Part shown: in pieces, positions 5,993 through 6,328 of the stretch | How positions within the stretch are numbered: the first letter of the stretch is position 1 | How the letters are laid out: each line of letters begins with the position of its first letter | DNA from: an uncultured Lachnospiraceae bacterium | GTDB lineage: Bacteria > Bacillota > Clostridia > Lachnospirales > Lachnospiraceae | Direction of reading: 5' to 3' | Assembly (NCBI GenBank): GCA_905236585.1 | Contig: CAJOQZ010000127.1 | Coordinates: 1-6,328 of the forward strand | Length of the DNA: 6,328 nt | Notes under the pieces: model-generated | What the model was told of the DNA's origin: nothing | What the model saw: only the letters and a program-made list of their open reading frames with translations | The model's database searches: none | Program-made: the position numbers and the translations under genes

Positions 5993-6009
5993 AATAACTT
6001 GCGTTATTA
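5992..6009 (+). repeat. Perfect 7-pair hairpin directly before the stp ribosome site
   Basis: TAATAAC (5992-5998) pairs with GTTATTA (6003-6009) around TTGC. It shares base 5992 with the preceding hairpin, so their outermost pairs exclude each other. It ends next to the stp ribosome site at 6011 and could influence stp translation. Confidence 0.65.
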
Positions 6010-6010
6010 G

Positions 6011-6022
6011 AGGAGAATAGGG
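6011..6022 (+). promoter_or_regulatory. Ribosome binding region of stp
   Basis: AGGAG (6011-6015) is the strongest match but lies 14 bases from ATG 6030, farther than usual. AGGG (6019-6022) is at a better distance, 7 bases. Either could serve. No other in-frame start gives the expected N-terminus. Confidence 0.5.
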
Positions 6023-6029
6023 AAAAAGC

Positions 6030-6328
6030 ATGATATTCTATTGTATGACGGAGACGGGACGCGTTCGGGATTTGAACGAAGATTACTGTTTTGCGTCCGA
6101 CGGTCCGGTCGGAGGACTGCCGAATCTGTTTATGGTGGCGGACGGCATGGGCGGTCACAACGCCGGTGAATACGCATCCGAGTTTGCCGTAAAACTGGTG
6201 CTCGATGAGATACGCACGCATAAAATTTCCGATCCGCCGGAAGCGATCCGGCAGGCGCTTTCCTTGGCGAACCGCGCACTTTTCCACAGGGCGGCGTCCG
6301 ATCCGGCAAAAGCGGGAATGGGAACGAC
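6030..6328 (+). CDS. stp: PP2C-family Ser/Thr protein phosphatase, 5' part, cut by window end
   Basis: The first 99 residues of a bacterial PP2C phosphatase (Stp/PrpC type) are present; it is a cytosolic, metal-dependent enzyme that reverses phosphorylation by the PASTA kinase PrkC/StkP. Visible motifs are the early RDLNED (13-18, usual form RxxNED), VADGMGGHNAGEYAS (36-50) with the metal ligand D38 and G39, and GMGT (96-99) at the window edge, the start of the next family motif. The frame is open to the last base, so the C-terminal part lies outside. ATG 6030 gives the family's short N-terminus. The rlmN-stp-prkC order is common in Firmicutes, so a kinase gene is expected next. Its separation from rlmN by three hairpins suggests that it may be expressed at its own level. 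Confidence 0.93.
   Translation, partial: MIFYCMTETGRVRDLNEDYCFASDGPVGGLPNLFMVADGMGGHNAGEYASEFAVKLVLDEIRTHKISDPPEAIRQALSLANRALFHRAASDPAKAGMGT

Overview
The window is a piece of a bacterial housekeeping operon, all genes on the + strand: priA (3' part) - def - fmt - [386-base gap] - a YugP-type membrane zinc peptidase - rsmB - rlmN - stp (5' part). This order is typical of Firmicutes. The membrane peptidase between fmt and rsmB, the moderately high GC with GC-rich third codon positions, and the protein sequences suggest a Clostridia member, most likely Lachnospiraceae. That placement is an inference; no marker RNA is present.

Layout. Bases 1-2424 hold priA, def and fmt in tight succession: a 16-base gap between priA and def, and a TAATG one-base overlap between def and fmt. 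Bases 2425-2810 hold no gene but are full of structured repeats: one long imperfect hairpin (2434-2500) and two direct copies of a modular element of about 115 bases (2526-2640 and 2651-2764). The first hairpin appears to be an inverted relative of the terminal hairpin of the two direct copies. Bases 2811-4816 hold the peptidase and rsmB, 2 bases apart, with rsmB starting at TTG. rlmN (4886-5953) follows after 69 bases. A cluster of three small hairpins (5931-6009) covers the rlmN stop codon and the gap before stp, which begins at 6030 and runs off the window.

How the genes work together. def and fmt carry out the two formyl steps of bacterial translation: formylation of initiator Met-tRNA and deformylation of nascent chains. 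rsmB and rlmN methylate ribosomal RNA, and rlmN homologues also methylate some tRNAs. stp is a PP2C phosphatase that is usually paired with the PASTA Ser/Thr kinase PrkC, expected just downstream. priA restarts stalled replication forks.

The genes themselves are ordinary. The part worth a second look is the fmt-peptidase gap. Its two direct copies keep conserved blocks separated by variable linkers of identical length (7, 8 and 8 bases), and the three hairpins show compensatory base-pair changes. This suggests a structured repeat family, acting as RNA or as a mobile structured DNA element, rather than random spacer. I do not recognise it as a named family.
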